Below, in pieces: positions 1 to 7,131 of a stretch of DNA of 11,752 nucleotides. The DNA comes from CANLWN01 sp039815505 (GTDB lineage: Bacteria; Bacteroidota; Bacteroidia; Flavobacteriales; Flavobacteriaceae), in assembly GCA_039815505.1 (NCBI GenBank), contig JBCBZE010000075.1, forward strand, positions 1 to 11,752, read 5' to 3'. Numbering within the stretch: position 1 is the stretch's first letter; each line of letters starts with the position of its first letter. Under the pieces are notes generated by a model. The model saw only the letters and a list, made by a program, of their open reading frames with translations, was not told where the DNA came from and made no database searches. Made by a program: the position numbers and the translations under genes.

Positions 1-2042
1 CCAGGACTATAGAATTTACCAACCCACAAACATCGGCAGACCTTTTACAAAATAGCGGCAAGGTATTCGTACAGAAAAGTCAGTTGGGTGGTGGTAGTCC
101 GCTCATTCGGGGATTTGCTACGAATCGAGTTCTTTTGTCCGTGGACGGGGTCCGTATGAACAATGCTATTTTTAGGGGCGGAAACGTACAGAACATCATA
201 TCAATAGACCCCTACACTGTAAAGAACACTGAAGTTATTTTTGGCCCTGGCTCCGTTATTTATGGAAGTGATGCCATTGGGGGGGTCATGAATTTCTATA
301 CTAAAAAACCTCAGTTCTCCACTACGGATAGTCTTAGTTTTTCCGGGAATACAAGTTACAGATATGCCTCGGCCAATAATGAGAATACAGGACATTTGGA
401 TGTAAGTTTTGGCAAAAAAAAATGGGCTTTTTTGGGCAGTGTTTCGTACAATGATTTTGATGACCTCACCACGGGTCGCCATGGTCCGGATTCCTTTCTC
501 CGACCTAATTTTGTGGAGAGGAGAAATGGTGAGGATGTCTTGGTGGAGAACGATAATCCCCGAGAACAAATTACCTCCGGATACGATCAAATTAATCTGA
601 TGCAAAAAATTGCTTTCAAACCCAATAGTGCATGGACTTTTGATTTAGGAACCTATTTTTCGGAAACTTCCGATTATTCAAGATATGATCGTTTAATTAG
701 ACCCAATAGTGAAGGAGATGGGTTGCGCTCAGCAGAATGGTTTTATGGTCCTCAGAAATGGTTTATGGGAAATTTACATGTATATCAGAAAAGTAAAGGG
801 AAATTCTATGATGGACTAAAAATTACGGCCGCCTATCAACGATTCGAGGAAAGTAGGAACGACCGAGACTTTCAAGACCCCATACGTTTTTCTACTTTGG
901 AGCAAGTAGATGCCGTATCAGGGAACATAGATTTTGAGAACAAAAAGATAGGAAATCTTAGATTATATTATGGGGCAGAATACATTTTTAACCATATAAG
1001 CTCCGATGGAAGTCAACGTAACATTATTACCAATACAATTTCGGATGCAGCCTCTAGATATCCGGATGGTTCTACATGGCAAAGTGCTGCCGGTTACGTA
1101 AATGCGGAATACAAGGCAAAACCTAATTTTAGTTTGCTCTCCGGTCTTCGCTATAGCCACGTTTGGATAGATGCAATTTTTGATAAAACCTTTTTTGACT
1201 TTCCGTTCGATGAAGCCAATCTAAGTACGGGGGCCTTGACAGGTAGCATAGGATTTAGTTGGTTTCCCAAAGCGGACCTTCAGGTAACACTTAACGGTTC
1301 TACGGGATTCCGCGCCCCGAACATTGATGATATAGGTAAAGTATTTGATTCCGAACCAGGTTCCGTTGTGGTTCCTAATCCAGATTTGGAACCGGAATAT
1401 GCCTACAATGGAGAATTGGGTATACGAAAGAATTTCAAGGATAAGGTCGTTCTTAAAGGAGCGGCCTATTACACTTTTTTGGTAGATGCCCTGGTACGAA
1501 GGGATTTTCAGCTAAATGGCGAGACAGAGATAGAATTCAACGGGGAACTAAGTAACGTGCAGGCCATACAAAATGCGGCTAAAGCCTATGTTTACGGATT
1601 TGAATTTGGTTTGGAGGCCTTTCTTTCCGAAAATTTGTCTATCACTTCAAACTTGACCGTAACGGAAGGTGTTGAGGAAGATGATGATGGTACGGACTCT
1701 GCTGCCAGACATGTGGCACCTACATTTGGGGATTTTCACATATTGTGGAAAAATCAAAAACTACAGGCCGATATTTTTTTAAATTACAACGGGGAAATTC
1801 CTTTTGATGATTTGGCCTTATCGGAAAGAAGTACAGACTTTCAATATGACACGGATGCCAATGGCAATCCATTTTCCCCTTCTTGGTATACGCTTAATTT
1901 TCGTTCTCGTTACAACATCACCAATGAACTAAAGGCCTCTTTTAGTTTGGAAAACATCACTGATCAAAGATATCGCACATATTCTTCGGGCATTTCCGCA
2001 CCGGGAATCAATCTTATTTTAGGACTGGGATATCGATTTTAA
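1..2042 (+). CDS. TonB-dependent outer-membrane receptor, 5'-truncated by the window edge
   Basis: The reading frame is open from base 3, so the gene begins left of the window; the TTG at 84 is an internal codon and not the start. About 679 codons remain. The first ~100 residues are the second half of a plug domain: the run from GGGSPLIRGF through LSVDGVRMN and the stretch FGPGSVIYGSDAIGGV are typical of Bacteroidota receptors of the haem/haemoglobin type. The rest is a 22-strand-type barrel rich in alternating aromatic strands, with a FRAP box (1308-1319), an NPDL box (1377-1388) and a C-terminal aromatic residue (GLGYRF end) as expected for BAM-assembled barrels. Such proteins take up iron chelates, haem or other large ligands with energy from TonB-ExbBD. 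No histidine lies between FRAP and NPDL, where HmuR-like receptors have one, so a haem substrate is only a guess. The family call is firm; the ligand is unknown. Confidence 0.93.
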   Translation, partial: RTIEFTNPQTSADLLQNSGKVFVQKSQLGGGSPLIRGFATNRVLLSVDGVRMNNAIFRGGNVQNIISIDPYTVKNTEVIFGPGSVIYGSDAIGGVMNFYTKKPQFSTTDSLSFSGNTSYRYASANNENTGHLDVSFGKKKWAFLGSVSYNDFDDLTTGRHGPDSFLRPNFVERRNGEDVLVENDNPREQITSGYDQINLMQKIAFKPNSAWTFDLGTYFSETSDYSRYDRLIRPNSEGDGLRSAEWFYGPQKWFMGNLHVYQKSKGKFYDGLKITAAYQRFEESRNDRDFQDPIRFSTLEQVDAVSGNIDFENKKIGNLRLYYGAEYIFNHISSDGSQRNIITNTISDAASRYPDGSTWQSAAGYVNAEYKAKPNFSLLSGLRYSHVWIDAIFDKTFFDFPFDEANLSTGALTGSIGFSWFPKADLQVTLNGSTGFRAPNIDDIGKVFDSEPGSVVVPNPDLEPEYAYNGELGIRKNFKDKVVLKGAAYYTFLVDALVRRDFQLNGETEIEFNGELSNVQAIQNAAKAYVYGFEFGLEAFLSENLSITSNLTVTEGVEEDDDGTDSAARHVAPTFGDFHILWKNQKLQADIFLNYNGEIPFDDLALSERSTDFQYDTDANGNPFSPSWYTLNFRSRYNITNELKASFSLENITDQRYRTYSSGISAPGINLILGLGYRF

Positions 2043-2045
2043 AAA

Positions 2046-2073
2046 AAAGCCCTGACGGGGCGGTCAGGGCTTT
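2046..2073. terminator. Bidirectional intrinsic terminator between convergent genes
   Basis: A perfect 11-bp stem (2046-2056 pairing with 2063-2073, arms AAAGCCCTGAC and GTCAGGGCTTT) closes a 6-nt loop GGGGCG. It sits 3 bases after the receptor stop codon. On the minus strand the stem is followed by a run of eight T (from the A run 2041-2048), so it is a strong terminator for the lipoprotein gene; on the plus strand the T run is only three, so it works less clearly for the receptor. Confidence 0.9.
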
Positions 2074-2094
2074 AAAGCATAAAGAGAACTTTTT

Positions 2095-2457
2095 TTAGTT
2101 CATTTTATCCTTTACGGCCTCCTTAGTGTTCTCGGCCGCTTCCTTGGTTTTATCCATTGCGTCCTGTCCTGCCTCTTTGGCCTTGTCCATAGCATCCTCG
2201 CCAATTTCTTTTATATCTTCTCCGGTCTCTTTTGCTTTTTCCATAGCATCCTCACCAACTTCCTTCATGTCATCTCCTACTTCCTTAGCTTTGTTCATGG
2301 CATCTTCGCCAACCTCTTTTAGGTCCTCGCCCACTTCTTCAGCTGCTTCCGTAGCTTGATCTGTTGCCTCCTTGGCCTTATCTGCCGCTTCTCTACAGGA
2401 TACAAATGATACTGTAAATACAACCATCAGCATTGAACTTAAAATTACTTTTCTCAT
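2095..2457 (-). CDS. Small lipoprotein with 18-residue amphipathic helical repeats
   Basis: This 120-residue protein starts with a lipoprotein signal peptide: MRK, a hydrophobic stretch, then FVSC with Cys21 as the likely lipidated residue, so LspA (encoded at 7132-7752) would cut it. Everything after Cys21 is Glu, Lys, Asp and Ala rich and predicted to be one long helix. Residues 41-94 are three copies of an 18-residue unit (a 7-residue EVGEDLK-like part plus an 11-residue EVGEDAMNKAK-like part), followed by an 11-residue partial copy at 95-105. Hydrophobic residues recur at spacing 4-3-4-4-3, giving a continuous greasy stripe. It resembles LEA-like, YtxH-like or apolipoprotein-like helical proteins by composition only; no enzymatic motif is visible. 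The residues after Cys21 (REAAD) are not the clear acidic surface-export signal of Bacteroidota, so leaflet and face are undecided. Function unknown; a stress or envelope-associated role is an inference. Confidence 0.85.
   Translation of the reverse strand: MRKVILSSMLMVVFTVSFVSCREAADKAKEATDQATEAAEEVGEDLKEVGEDAMNKAKEVGDDMKEVGEDAMEKAKETGEDIKEIGEDAMDKAKEAGQDAMDKTKEAAENTKEAVKDKMN
2143..2337 (-). repeat. 54-bp tandem coding repeat, three copies plus a partial copy
   Basis: Within the lipoprotein gene, bases 2176-2337 encode three successive 18-residue units (residues 41-58, 59-76, 77-94), and 2143-2175 encodes a fourth, shortened unit equal to the 11-residue half. The units differ at a few residues (for example the middle position is N, E, D, D), so this is an aged in-frame duplication and not a recent slippage product. 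The repeats also keep an opposite-strand frame open, which is a by-product. Confidence 0.85.
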
Positions 2458-2523
2458 TTTCTTAGTGTTTAGTGTTAATTATGTATAACCATACTATGTA
2501 CGGATTAAATTACTGTTTGGATG

Positions 2524-2560
2524 ATATCCCGAAAAGTATATCCCATACCAATGGTAGGAT
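2524..2560. promoter_or_regulatory. Inverted repeat plus direct heptamers in the divergent intergenic region
   Basis: Bases 2540-2560 form an imperfect palindrome: ATCC, a 2-base bulge CA, TACCA, one central A, TGGTA, GGAT. The inner part TACCAATGGTA (2546-2556) is perfect. The heptamer ATATCCC occurs twice, at 2524-2530 and 2538-2544, the second overlapping the palindrome. The element lies about 70-100 bases upstream of the lipoprotein start and 50 bases upstream of the ileS promoter boxes, so it could be an operator for either gene. No protein is known to bind it; this is a structural observation only. Confidence 0.4.
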
Positions 2561-2591
2561 GTAAAGACAATATGATTTTACGGGAAAGCCG

Positions 2592-2619
2592 TTAAATTCA
2601 ATCTAAATTTATAATTTTG
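2592..2619 (+). promoter_or_regulatory. Putative Bacteroidota-type promoter for ileS
   Basis: The -7 box TAATTTTG at 2612-2619 fits the Bacteroidota consensus TAnnTTTG exactly, and TTA at 2592-2594 stands in for the -33 TTG with a 17-base spacer. Transcription would start near 2625, giving a leader of about 25 bases before the ATG at 2652. A GTG start at 2634 would leave fewer than 10 bases, which favours the ATG. There is no room for a T-box or other leader riboswitch. Confidence 0.6.
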
Positions 2620-2651
2620 CAACCTTAATTTGAGTGACCGAAATACGCGTT

Positions 2652-5600
2652 ATGAAATTTGCGGAATATAAAGGATTAAATCTGCCAAAAGTTGCAGAGG
2701 ATATACTTCACTATTGGAAAGCACATCATATTTTCGAAAAGAGTGTGACCAGTAGAGAGGGCAGGGATAGTTTTGTTTTCTATGAAGGCCCCCCTTCCGC
2801 AAATGGAATGCCTGGCATTCATCACGTGATGGCACGGACCATTAAGGATATTTTTCCGCGCTACAAGACCATGAAAGGTTTTCAAGTAAAACGTAAAGCC
2901 GGATGGGATACCCATGGATTGCCCATTGAGCTCGGGGTAGAAAAAGAACTTGGGATTACCAAAGAGGACATCGGTAAAAAAATATCGGTAGAAGCATATA
3001 ATGCCGCTTGCAAGAAAGCAGTAATGCGGTATACGGATGTTTGGAACGAGATGACCGAAAAGGTGGGCTACTGGGTAGATATGGATGATCCGTATATTAC
3101 CTATGACCCCAAATACATGGAATCAGTTTGGTGGCTTTTGAAGCAGATATACGATAAAGGACTTATTTATAAGGGATACACCATACAACCTTATTCCCCA
3201 AAAGCGGGAACAGGGCTAAGTTCTCATGAATTGAACCAACCGGGAACCTATCAAGACGTGACCGATACTACGGTAACAGCACAGTTTAAAACCGTAAAAA
3301 ATTCGCTTCCCAATACCTTTGACGGAATAGAAGGGGATGTGTATTTCTTGGCATGGACTACCACACCTTGGACGCTTCCTTCGAACACGGCATTAACCGT
3401 AGGACCAAAAATTGAATATGTTCTGGTTGAAACATACAACCAGTATACGTTTAAGTCCATCAATGTTGTTTTGGCCAAATCATTGGTCCAGAAACAATTT
3501 TCCGGAAAGTTTATGGAAGTAGATAAAAGGGATTCGTTATCCAGTTATACGAAGGATGATAAGAAGATTCCTTTTTTTGTTTCAAAAACCTTTATAGGTA
3601 AGGATTTGATAGATATTCGATATGAACAGTTGATCGATTATGCCCAACCGTATCAAAATCCGGAAAATGCCTTTAGGGTAATAGCAGGCGATTTTGTTAC
3701 TACCGAAGATGGAACGGGAATCGTACACACCGCACCTACCTTTGGGGCCGATGATGCATTTGTTGCCAAACAGGCCAAACCGGAAGTTCCGCCTTTACTG
3801 GTTTTAGACGAAAATAATAACCCGGTCCCCTTAGTGGATTTACAAGGAAAATTTCGTCCGGAATTGAAGGAATTTGGTGGAAAATATGTAAAAAATGAAT
3901 ATTATGATGAGGGTACCGCTCCCCAGAAATCGGTGGATGTGGAGATTGCCATTAAACTGAAAGAGGAGAATAAAGCCTTTAAAGTAGAGAAGTACCTACA
4001 TAGTTATCCCAATTGTTGGCGTACGGACAAGCCAGTACTCTATTATCCCTTGGATTCATGGTTCATAAAGATTACCGACGTTAAGGATAAGATGTTCCAA
4101 TTGAATGAAACGATCAATTGGAAACCAAAATCGACCGGGGAAGGTCGATTTGGAAACTGGTTGGCAAATGCCAACGATTGGAACCTGTCGCGCTCTAGAT
4201 ATTGGGGTGTCCCCTTACCAATTTGGCGCACGGAGGATGGAAATGAAGAGATAGTTATTGGTTCCGTTGAGCAGCTAAAAGAAGAGATGGCAAAGTCCGT
4301 GAAAGCGGGATTTTTAGCCAAGGATATCTTTCCTGACTTTAAGGTAGGCGATATGGCCAGGGCCAATTATGACACTGTTGATCTACACAAAAATATCGTT
4401 GATCAAATTACCTTGGTGTCTTCATTGGGCAAACCGATGAAGCGTGAAAGTGATCTTATCGATGTCTGGTTCGATAGTGGTTCCATGCCCTATGCTCAGT
4501 GGCATTATCCTTTTGAGGGTAAAGAACTGATCGATAAAGGAGGAGCCTTTCCGGCCGATTTTATCGCCGAAGGTGTGGACCAAACAAGGGGATGGTTTTA
4601 TACATTACACGCTATAGCCACCATGGTTTTTGATTCCGTGGCCTATAAAAATGTGGTTTCCAATGGGCTGGTTTTGGATAAAGAAGGCAAGAAAATGTCC
4701 AAACGTCTAGGGAATGCCGCGGACCCATTCGAAACCATGAACGAGCACGGCCCCGATGCTACCCGTTGGTACATGATATCCAATGCCAATCCTTGGGACA
4801 ATCTTAAGTTCGATATAGAAGGTATAGTAGAGGTAAAGCGTAAGTTTTTTGGAACCTTATATAACACCTATTCCTTTTTTGCACTTTACGCAAATATTGA
4901 TGAGTTTGATTATTCCGAATCCCATATTCCTTTGGAAGAGCGTCCGGAAATTGATCAATGGATCTTATCGGAATTGCATACATTGATCAAAAAAGTTGAC
5001 GAGGCGTATGCGGATTATGAACCAACCAGGGCCACAAGGGCCATATCGGACTATGTACAGGAAAACTTGAGCAATTGGTATGTGCGCTTGTGTAGGAGGC
5101 GGTTTTGGAAAGGGGACTATCAGCAAGACAAGATTTCTGCCTATCAAACCCTGTACACCTGCTTGGAAACCATAGCAAAACTTTCCGCTCCCGTAGCACC
5201 ATTTTTCATGGATAGGCTGTATAAAGACTTAACACAAACTACACAAACAGAGTCTTTTGAAAGTGTACATTTGGCTAATTTTCCAAGGTTCGATGCATCT
5301 GTGGTAAATAGCGGCTTGGAAAGTAAAATGCAAAAAGCCCAGACTATATCGTCCTTAGTTTTATCAATTCGTCAAAAAGAGAAGATAAAGGTACGTCAGC
5401 CGCTGCAGAAAATTATGATCCCCGTGTTGGATGAAAAACAGCGTTTGGAAATAGAGGCGGTTTCAGATTTGATCAAATCAGAAGTAAACGTCAAGGAAAT
5501 TGAATTATTGGATGATGCCTCGGGTATTTTGGTGAAGCGGATAAAACCCAATTTTAAGGTTTTAGGCCCGCGTTTCGGTAAAGATATGAAAGAGGTGGCC

Positions 5601-6053
5601 AATGCTGTAAACGCCCTAAACCAAGAAGATATCCAAAAAATTGAGCAGGAGGGCAAAATAACACTTGCTTTAGAAAATAAAATTATTAAATTACGGTTAG
5701 AGGATGTAGACATATCCTCCCAAGATATAGAAGGTTGGCTGGTTGCCAATTCAGGGCCATTGACAGTGGCGTTGGATATTACCATTAACGAAGACCTAAG
5801 AAAGGAAGGAATTGCAAGGGAACTGGTAAACAGGATTCAAAACATGAGAAAAGAATCCGGTTTTGACGTTACCGATAGAATAGATATAAAAATATTGAAA
5901 GATGGTTTGGTTGAAAAGGCGGTAGAGAGTAATATCAATTATATAAAGACAGAAACCTTAACAGCGGAATTAAATCTCGAGGAAAAGTTAGAAAAAGGCA
6001 TGGCAATAGCCTTTGATGAAGTAAATACAAAATTGTTTATCCAAAAACATTAA
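2652..6053 (+). CDS. ileS: Isoleucyl-tRNA synthetase, type 2, with altered HIGH motif
   Basis: Cytosolic enzyme that charges tRNA-Ile with isoleucine. It has 1133 residues from the ATG at 2652; an in-frame GTG at 2634 would add six residues, but MKFAEYKGL is where flavobacterial homologues usually begin and the promoter position agrees. The class I core is complete: signature region at residues 52-58, GVDQTRGW at 641-648 and the KMSKS loop as KMSKR at 681-685. The inserted CP1 editing domain (about 190-420) shows TTTPWTLPSN and GTGIVHTAP (354-362) followed by the paired Asp used in proofreading of valine. The helical anticodon domain has NWYVRLCRRRFW near Trp809. There is no C-terminal cysteine zinc cluster, and length and motifs place it in the eukaryote-like type 2 group that resists mupirocin. 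The HxGH signature reads GIHH (55-58), discussed in the findings. Its stop lies 3 bases before the next gene, so the two are surely co-transcribed. Confidence 0.98.
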   Translation: MKFAEYKGLNLPKVAEDILHYWKAHHIFEKSVTSREGRDSFVFYEGPPSANGMPGIHHVMARTIKDIFPRYKTMKGFQVKRKAGWDTHGLPIELGVEKELGITKEDIGKKISVEAYNAACKKAVMRYTDVWNEMTEKVGYWVDMDDPYITYDPKYMESVWWLLKQIYDKGLIYKGYTIQPYSPKAGTGLSSHELNQPGTYQDVTDTTVTAQFKTVKNSLPNTFDGIEGDVYFLAWTTTPWTLPSNTALTVGPKIEYVLVETYNQYTFKSINVVLAKSLVQKQFSGKFMEVDKRDSLSSYTKDDKKIPFFVSKTFIGKDLIDIRYEQLIDYAQPYQNPENAFRVIAGDFVTTEDGTGIVHTAPTFGADDAFVAKQAKPEVPPLLVLDENNNPVPLVDLQGKFRPELKEFGGKYVKNEYYDEGTAPQKSVDVEIAIKLKEENKAFKVEKYLHSYPNCWRTDKPVLYYPLDSWFIKITDVKDKMFQLNETINWKPKSTGEGRFGNWLANANDWNLSRSRYWGVPLPIWRTEDGNEEIVIGSVEQLKEEMAKSVKAGFLAKDIFPDFKVGDMARANYDTVDLHKNIVDQITLVSSLGKPMKRESDLIDVWFDSGSMPYAQWHYPFEGKELIDKGGAFPADFIAEGVDQTRGWFYTLHAIATMVFDSVAYKNVVSNGLVLDKEGKKMSKRLGNAADPFETMNEHGPDATRWYMISNANPWDNLKFDIEGIVEVKRKFFGTLYNTYSFFALYANIDEFDYSESHIPLEERPEIDQWILSELHTLIKKVDEAYADYEPTRATRAISDYVQENLSNWYVRLCRRRFWKGDYQQDKISAYQTLYTCLETIAKLSAPVAPFFMDRLYKDLTQTTQTESFESVHLANFPRFDASVVNSGLESKMQKAQTISSLVLSIRQKEKIKVRQPLQKIMIPVLDEKQRLEIEAVSDLIKSEVNVKEIELLDDASGILVKRIKPNFKVLGPRFGKDMKEVANAVNALNQEDIQKIEQEGKITLALENKIIKLRLEDVDISSQDIEGWLVANSGPLTVALDITINEDLRKEGIARELVNRIQNMRKESGFDVTDRIDIKILKDGLVEKAVESNINYIKTETLTAELNLEEKLEKGMAIAFDEVNTKLFIQKH

Positions 6054-6056
6054 AAG

Positions 6057-6440
6057 ATGGCACAGGATTTAAAAATAAGATATTCGGATAAAGATCTAGA
6101 GGAATTTAAGGTCCTCATAGAGGAGAAAATAGAAAAAGCGAAAAGTCACTTGGAACTGCTTAAAAGTTCTTATATGAACGATGGCAATAATGGAACTGAT
6201 GATACCTCGCCTACATTCAAGGCTTTTGAGGAAGGTTCGGAAACCATGAGCAAGGAAGCCAATACGCAATTGGCCATACGTCAAGAAAAATTTATTAGGG
6301 ATTTAAAGAACGCTATCCTTAGAATAGAAAATAAAACATATGGCATATGTAGGGTAACGGGCAAGCTCATTAACAAGGAACGTTTAAAGCTGGTACCGCA
6401 TGCTACATTGAGTATCGAGGCCAAGAACATGCAGAAATAG
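6057..6440 (+). CDS. DksA/TraR-family protein lacking the zinc-finger cysteines
   Basis: A 127-residue cytosolic protein of the DksA/TraR family, whose members enter the RNA polymerase secondary channel and adjust initiation, often with ppGpp. The N-terminal 90 residues are charged and helical, as expected for the coiled coil, with the stretch GTDDTSPTFKAFEEGSETMS between the helices. The C-terminal part keeps the finger's frame: YGICRVTGKLINKERLKLVP and then PHATLSIEAK. Of the four zinc cysteines only Cys98 is left; the other sites are Thr101, Ser119 and Ala122. I recall the same substitutions in other flavobacterial members, so it looks like a stable subfamily and not decay. It follows ileS by 3 bases and is probably translated from the same message. 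I could not align the coiled-coil tip well enough to say whether the Asp/Ala pair that acts on polymerase is conserved. Family confident, regulatory targets unknown. Confidence 0.9.
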   Translation: MAQDLKIRYSDKDLEEFKVLIEEKIEKAKSHLELLKSSYMNDGNNGTDDTSPTFKAFEEGSETMSKEANTQLAIRQEKFIRDLKNAILRIENKTYGICRVTGKLINKERLKLVPHATLSIEAKNMQK

Positions 6441-6476
6441 AAAATAAACATTCCTTGTTAAACATTTTTTGGGATA

Positions 6477-7097
6477 ATGGGGAAAATATGTGTTGTTTTT
6501 GGGTTTTTGTGTTGCCATTTTGCATGCGCCCAGAAGATTGTAAAAAAAACGATTATAGACCACCATACATCGTTTGTTCAAATAGAAGCAGCAAATTGTT
6601 TTGAGATTACAATGCAAACGTCCAAGACCAAAGAAATGGTAGTGGAGGCCACCATAGATGGTGAATATAAGAAAGATCTGCTGTTGAACATCGGGAAAAA
6701 AGGGACTACGGCAATAGTAAACACCAGCTTTCAACCCAATTTTATTGATCCCAACGATAAGTTAAGTGCACACAAGGTCATAGCAATAGCCTTGAACATA
6801 ACCATTCCAGAAAATAGAAACGTACAGGTTTACGGTACTAGCTGCAATGTAACCGCAACTGGCCTATACAAGAATTTGGACATTAGATTGGATGATGGCA
6901 TGTGTACTTTGAACAATGTGGGATATGAGATAAAAGTGGCTACCCAAAGTGGTGATATTCATGCGAGAAGTAGTGCCGCCGACATTGATCGATCTTCAAA
7001 GTATGGAAAAATTTTTGAGGAGGTAATTCCCTATGGAGAAAACCATTTTGAGTTGAATACCGTTACCGGTGACATACATCTAATGAAAATCAAATAA
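6477..7097 (+). CDS. Secreted DUF4097-like beta-repeat protein
   Basis: A 206-residue hypothetical protein. It opens with a short basic segment and a hydrophobic stretch and has a plausible signal peptidase I site after ACA at residues 16-18, leaving Gln-Lys as the mature end, a common flavobacterial pattern. HFAC is a poor lipobox, so it is probably soluble periplasmic or surface protein and not a lipoprotein. The mature part is a series of short strands; the last third (NVQVYGTSCNV, LDIRLDDGMCTL, IKVATQSGDIHA, FELNTVTGDIHL) has the regularly spaced V/I-x-T-x-S/T-GDI turns seen in DUF4097/DUF2807-type right-handed beta-solenoid domains. No catalytic motif is visible. It sits 36 bases after the DksA-like gene and 34 before lspA, on the same strand, so it may be part of the same transcript. 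The fold assignment is by pattern only and its role is unknown. Confidence 0.75.
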   Translation: MGKICVVFGFLCCHFACAQKIVKKTIIDHHTSFVQIEAANCFEITMQTSKTKEMVVEATIDGEYKKDLLLNIGKKGTTAIVNTSFQPNFIDPNDKLSAHKVIAIALNITIPENRNVQVYGTSCNVTATGLYKNLDIRLDDGMCTLNNVGYEIKVATQSGDIHARSSAADIDRSSKYGKIFEEVIPYGENHFELNTVTGDIHLMKIK

Positions 7098-7111
7098 TAT
7101 ATCTATTTTTG
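7083..7111 (+). promoter_or_regulatory. Putative promoter in front of lspA
   Basis: TATTTTTG at 7104-7111 matches the Bacteroidota -7 consensus TAnnTTTG. ATG at 7083-7085, with an 18-base spacer, is a one-mismatch version of the -33 TTG. The predicted start would be near 7118, leaving a leader of about 14 bases. It would let lspA be expressed independently of the upstream ileS cluster. Such boxes occur by chance in AT-rich DNA, so this is tentative. Confidence 0.4.
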
Positions 7112-7131
7112 CCCCATCTATAAAATAAGGA

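Noticed and set aside
84..86. TTG at 84 as the start of the receptor gene
   Set aside because: The frame is open upstream to base 3 and the upstream codons continue the plug domain (NPQTSADLL, KVFVQKSQ), so it is an internal Leu codon.
2126..2359. 77-codon plus-strand frame rich in Ser, Ala and Ile, antisense to the lipoprotein gene
   Set aside because: It is produced by the regular Glu/Lys/Ala repeat codons read on the other strand; it has no start context or recognisable protein pattern.
2634..2636. GTG at 2634 as the ileS start
   Set aside because: The six extra residues are not typical of homologues, and the predicted transcription start near 2625 would leave almost no leader.
2577..2651. 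T-box or other leader riboswitch before ileS
   Set aside because: The predicted leader is about 25 bases, too short for a T-box, and no stem-loop with a terminator is present.
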